A stretch of DNA of 64,000 nt from Saprospiraceae bacterium (lineage in GTDB: Bacteria > Bacteroidota > Bacteroidia > Chitinophagales > Saprospiraceae). Both the position numbers and the translations under genes were made by a program. The notes below the pieces were generated by a model. It saw only the letters and a list, made by a program, of their open reading frames with translations. It did not search any database and was not told the origin of the DNA. The stretch covers positions 34,776 to 98,775 of the forward strand of contig JALHQW010000025.1 of NCBI GenBank assembly GCA_022841745.1, given 5' to 3'. This document shows, one piece after another, positions 62,562 through 64,000 of the stretch. Every line of letters begins with the position of its first letter. Position 1 is the first letter of the stretch.

Positions 62562-63677
62562 ATGGTTATCGCAGTACCTACCGAAATAAAAACAAACGAA
62601 AATCGTGTAGCACTTACGCCAGCGGGTGCGCTAGAACTGAAGAAACGGGGCCACACCGTTTATATACAAAAAGGCGCTGGTGAAAACAGTGGATTTCCTG
62701 ATGCTGAATACGAAGAGGCTGGTGCCAAGATTTTGGCTACTGCAGCAGAATGCTTCGAGAAAGGAGAAATGATCATGAAGGTGAAAGAACCTATTGAGCA
62801 GGAATATCCAATGATTCGGAAAGACCAATTGGTGTTCACTTATTTCCATTTTGCCTCCTACGAGCCATTGACAAAGGCCATGATAAAAAGCAAAGCAGTT
62901 TGTCTTGCCTATGAAACGGTAGAGATGCCTGACCGCAGCCTGCCGTTACTGGTTCCAATGTCGGAGGTTGCTGGCCGTATGGCGGTCCAAGAAGGTGCAA
63001 AATTCCTAGAGAAGCCAATGGGTGGCCGTGGAATATTGTTAGGAGGAGTACCCGGTGTACAGCCTGCAAAAGTGTTGATTCTTGGCGGAGGAATCGTGGG
63101 CATGCAAGCAGCAAAAATGGCTGCTGGCCTCGGTGCCATGGTCACCATCCTCGATGTAAGCCTACCAAGGATGCGTTACCTGGCCGACGTTATGCCAGCC
63201 AATGTTGTCACCATGTATTCGAACGAATTGAACATCCGGCGATTATCCAAGACCCACCACCTTATCATTGGTGCCATATTGATTCCAGGTGCAAAGGCGC
63301 CACATTTGATCACAAGAGATATGCTCAAAGAAATGGCCCCTGGCACCGTTTTGGTTGACGTTGCTGTTGACCAAGGAGGCTGTTTTGAAACAACCAAGCC
63401 TACGACACATGCAGACCCAGTTTATGTAGTTGATGGTGTGCTGCATTATTGCGTAGCCAATATGCCGGGTGCTGTACCCTACACGTCAACGGTTGCATTG
63501 ACCAACGCCACACTTCCTTATGCCATTCAGCTTGCTGACAAGGGTTGGAAAAAAGCTTGCAATGAAAACAACGCACTGAAGCTTGGATTGAATGTAATTG
63601 ACGGAAAGGTAGTTTACCAAGGCGTCGCTGATGCCTTCGGGTTGGAATACCATGATGTTGATTCGTTTTTGAAATAA
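62562..63677 (+). CDS. ald: Alanine dehydrogenase
   Basis: 371 residues from the ATG at 62562 (MVIAVPTEIKTNENRVALTPAG), the normal length. Pyruvate-binding Lys is in IMKVKEP and the His in FTYFHFASYEP. NAD-binding Rossmann motif VLILGGGIVGMQAAKMAAGLGA, then LVDVAVDQGGCFETTKPTTH. It interconverts alanine and pyruvate plus ammonia with NAD. The upstream in-frame extension from 62460 is rejected as it runs through the promoter. Confidence 0.96.
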   Translation: MVIAVPTEIKTNENRVALTPAGALELKKRGHTVYIQKGAGENSGFPDAEYEEAGAKILATAAECFEKGEMIMKVKEPIEQEYPMIRKDQLVFTYFHFASYEPLTKAMIKSKAVCLAYETVEMPDRSLPLLVPMSEVAGRMAVQEGAKFLEKPMGGRGILLGGVPGVQPAKVLILGGGIVGMQAAKMAAGLGAMVTILDVSLPRMRYLADVMPANVVTMYSNELNIRRLSKTHHLIIGAILIPGAKAPHLITRDMLKEMAPGTVLVDVAVDQGGCFETTKPTTHADPVYVVDGVLHYCVANMPGAVPYTSTVALTNATLPYAIQLADKGWKKACNENNALKLGLNVIDGKVVYQGVADAFGLEYHDVDSFLK

Positions 63678-63696
63678 TAAGGCAAAAAAGGATTAG

Positions 63697-63735
63697 CGAA
63701 CATGGTCAACAACAGTCATGTTCGCTTCTTTTCAT
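63697..63735 (+). terminator. Rho-independent terminator after ald
   Basis: GCGAACATG (63697-63705) / CATGTTCGC (63717-63725) followed by TTCTTTTC. Confidence 0.85.
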
Positions 63736-63912
63736 CCCACCAACCAAGGTTTCCCCATCAATACCTTTGATAAGTTCAAATAATTGCTTGATAAATGGGT
63801 TTTTTAAATTTTTCCTCAAAAACATCCTATTTGCGTTAGGGGAAAAAATTAATTCGAATTTTTTCTTCCCCTCTCGTACCCTCTTAGGAACGGTTTTAAA
63901 ATAAAGTAACAT
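63706..63912 (-). CDS. Doubtful small ORF (68 aa) beside the window edge
   Basis: A basic 68-residue frame (LRKNLKNPFIKQLFELIKG) that starts just after the stop of the partial ORF at 63914 and ends inside the ald terminator. Ending in a terminator stem on the other strand argues against it. No family recognised; kept only because of the tandem position. Confidence 0.2.
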   Translation of the reverse strand: MLLYFKTVPKRVREGKKKFELIFSPNANRMFLRKNLKNPFIKQLFELIKGIDGETLVGGMKRSEHDCC

Positions 63913-63913
63913 A

Positions 63914-64000
63914 TTAGGCAGCGATGCGGTATGAAAGCTCCGGGATTTCAGGATGCTTTTGTATTCGTGAAAAGTCTATTTTTTCCTTGTTCGTTTTGAT
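63914..64000 (-). CDS. C-terminal fragment of a gene running off the window
   Basis: Minus-strand frame open to the window end, giving 28 residues ending KHPEIPELSYRIAA and a TAA at 63916-63914. The residue composition looks protein-like, but there is too little to name a family. Confidence 0.4.
   Translation of the reverse strand: MKTNKEKIDFSRIQKHPEIPELSYRIAA

Overview
The window is chromosomal DNA of a Bacteroidota member, most likely of the Saprospiria (Saprospiraceae/Lewinellaceae type). Several things point there. Two large secreted proteins end in type IX secretion (T9SS) type-A sorting domains. Lipoproteins have short Cys lipoboxes. There are DUF6089 and DUF1573 proteins, a TamL-type lipoprotein Omp85, a MqnD enzyme of the futalosine menaquinone route, and repeated Bacteroidota-style promoters (-33 TTTG, -7 TAnnTTTG). 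Shine-Dalgarno sequences are largely absent. I found no rRNA or tRNA gene, no IS element and no convincing prophage or CRISPR array.

Layout. 1-4.3 kb: PLP enzyme, SlyD-like FKBP, acyl-CoA carboxylase carboxyltransferase and two small proteins. 4.3-13.3 kb: T9SS subtilase with a substituted catalytic Asp, a lipoprotein, purB, gamma-glutamyltransferase and an outer-membrane barrel; a candidate structured RNA lies between purB and ggt. 13.3-18.9 kb: acyl-CoA dehydrogenase, alkaline phosphatase, heptose kinase (behind a structured, terminator-ended leader) and homoserine dehydrogenase under a SAM-I riboswitch. 18.9-30.2 kb: lipoproteins, PepT, a CtlX-like hydrolase, SppA, a SpoU methyltransferase and TamL. 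30.2-39.1 kb: a polysaccharide locus on the minus strand. It comprises a CheY-like regulator, a sugar transferase with a degenerate receiver domain, two GT2 enzymes, a small unknown protein, a GDSL esterase, an MBOAT acyltransferase with an SGNH partner, and then UbiA. Unusual direct repeats and heptamer microsatellites surround one of its GT2 genes. 39.6-44.3 kb: pyrG, a GT39-like membrane protein, a TrmH-like enzyme and an EVE protein packed as an operon, plus a PduO adenosyltransferase. 44.4-64 kb: OmpA/PD40 envelope protein, GDPD, class III adenylate cyclase, ClC channel, ThyA, START protein, TonB, M16 peptidase, a 1371-residue HYR/cohesin/dockerin-like T9SS protein, RluA, MqnD and alanine dehydrogenase.

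How the genes fit together. Most are core metabolism or envelope biogenesis. The most system-like part is the 31-39 kb polysaccharide assembly and O-acylation cluster, where an intact response regulator lies next to a sugar transferase carrying a pseudo-receiver. The acyl-CoA carboxylase, acyl-CoA dehydrogenase and PduO adenosyltransferase fit branched-chain amino acid or propionate catabolism with a B12-dependent mutase elsewhere. This last link is inference.
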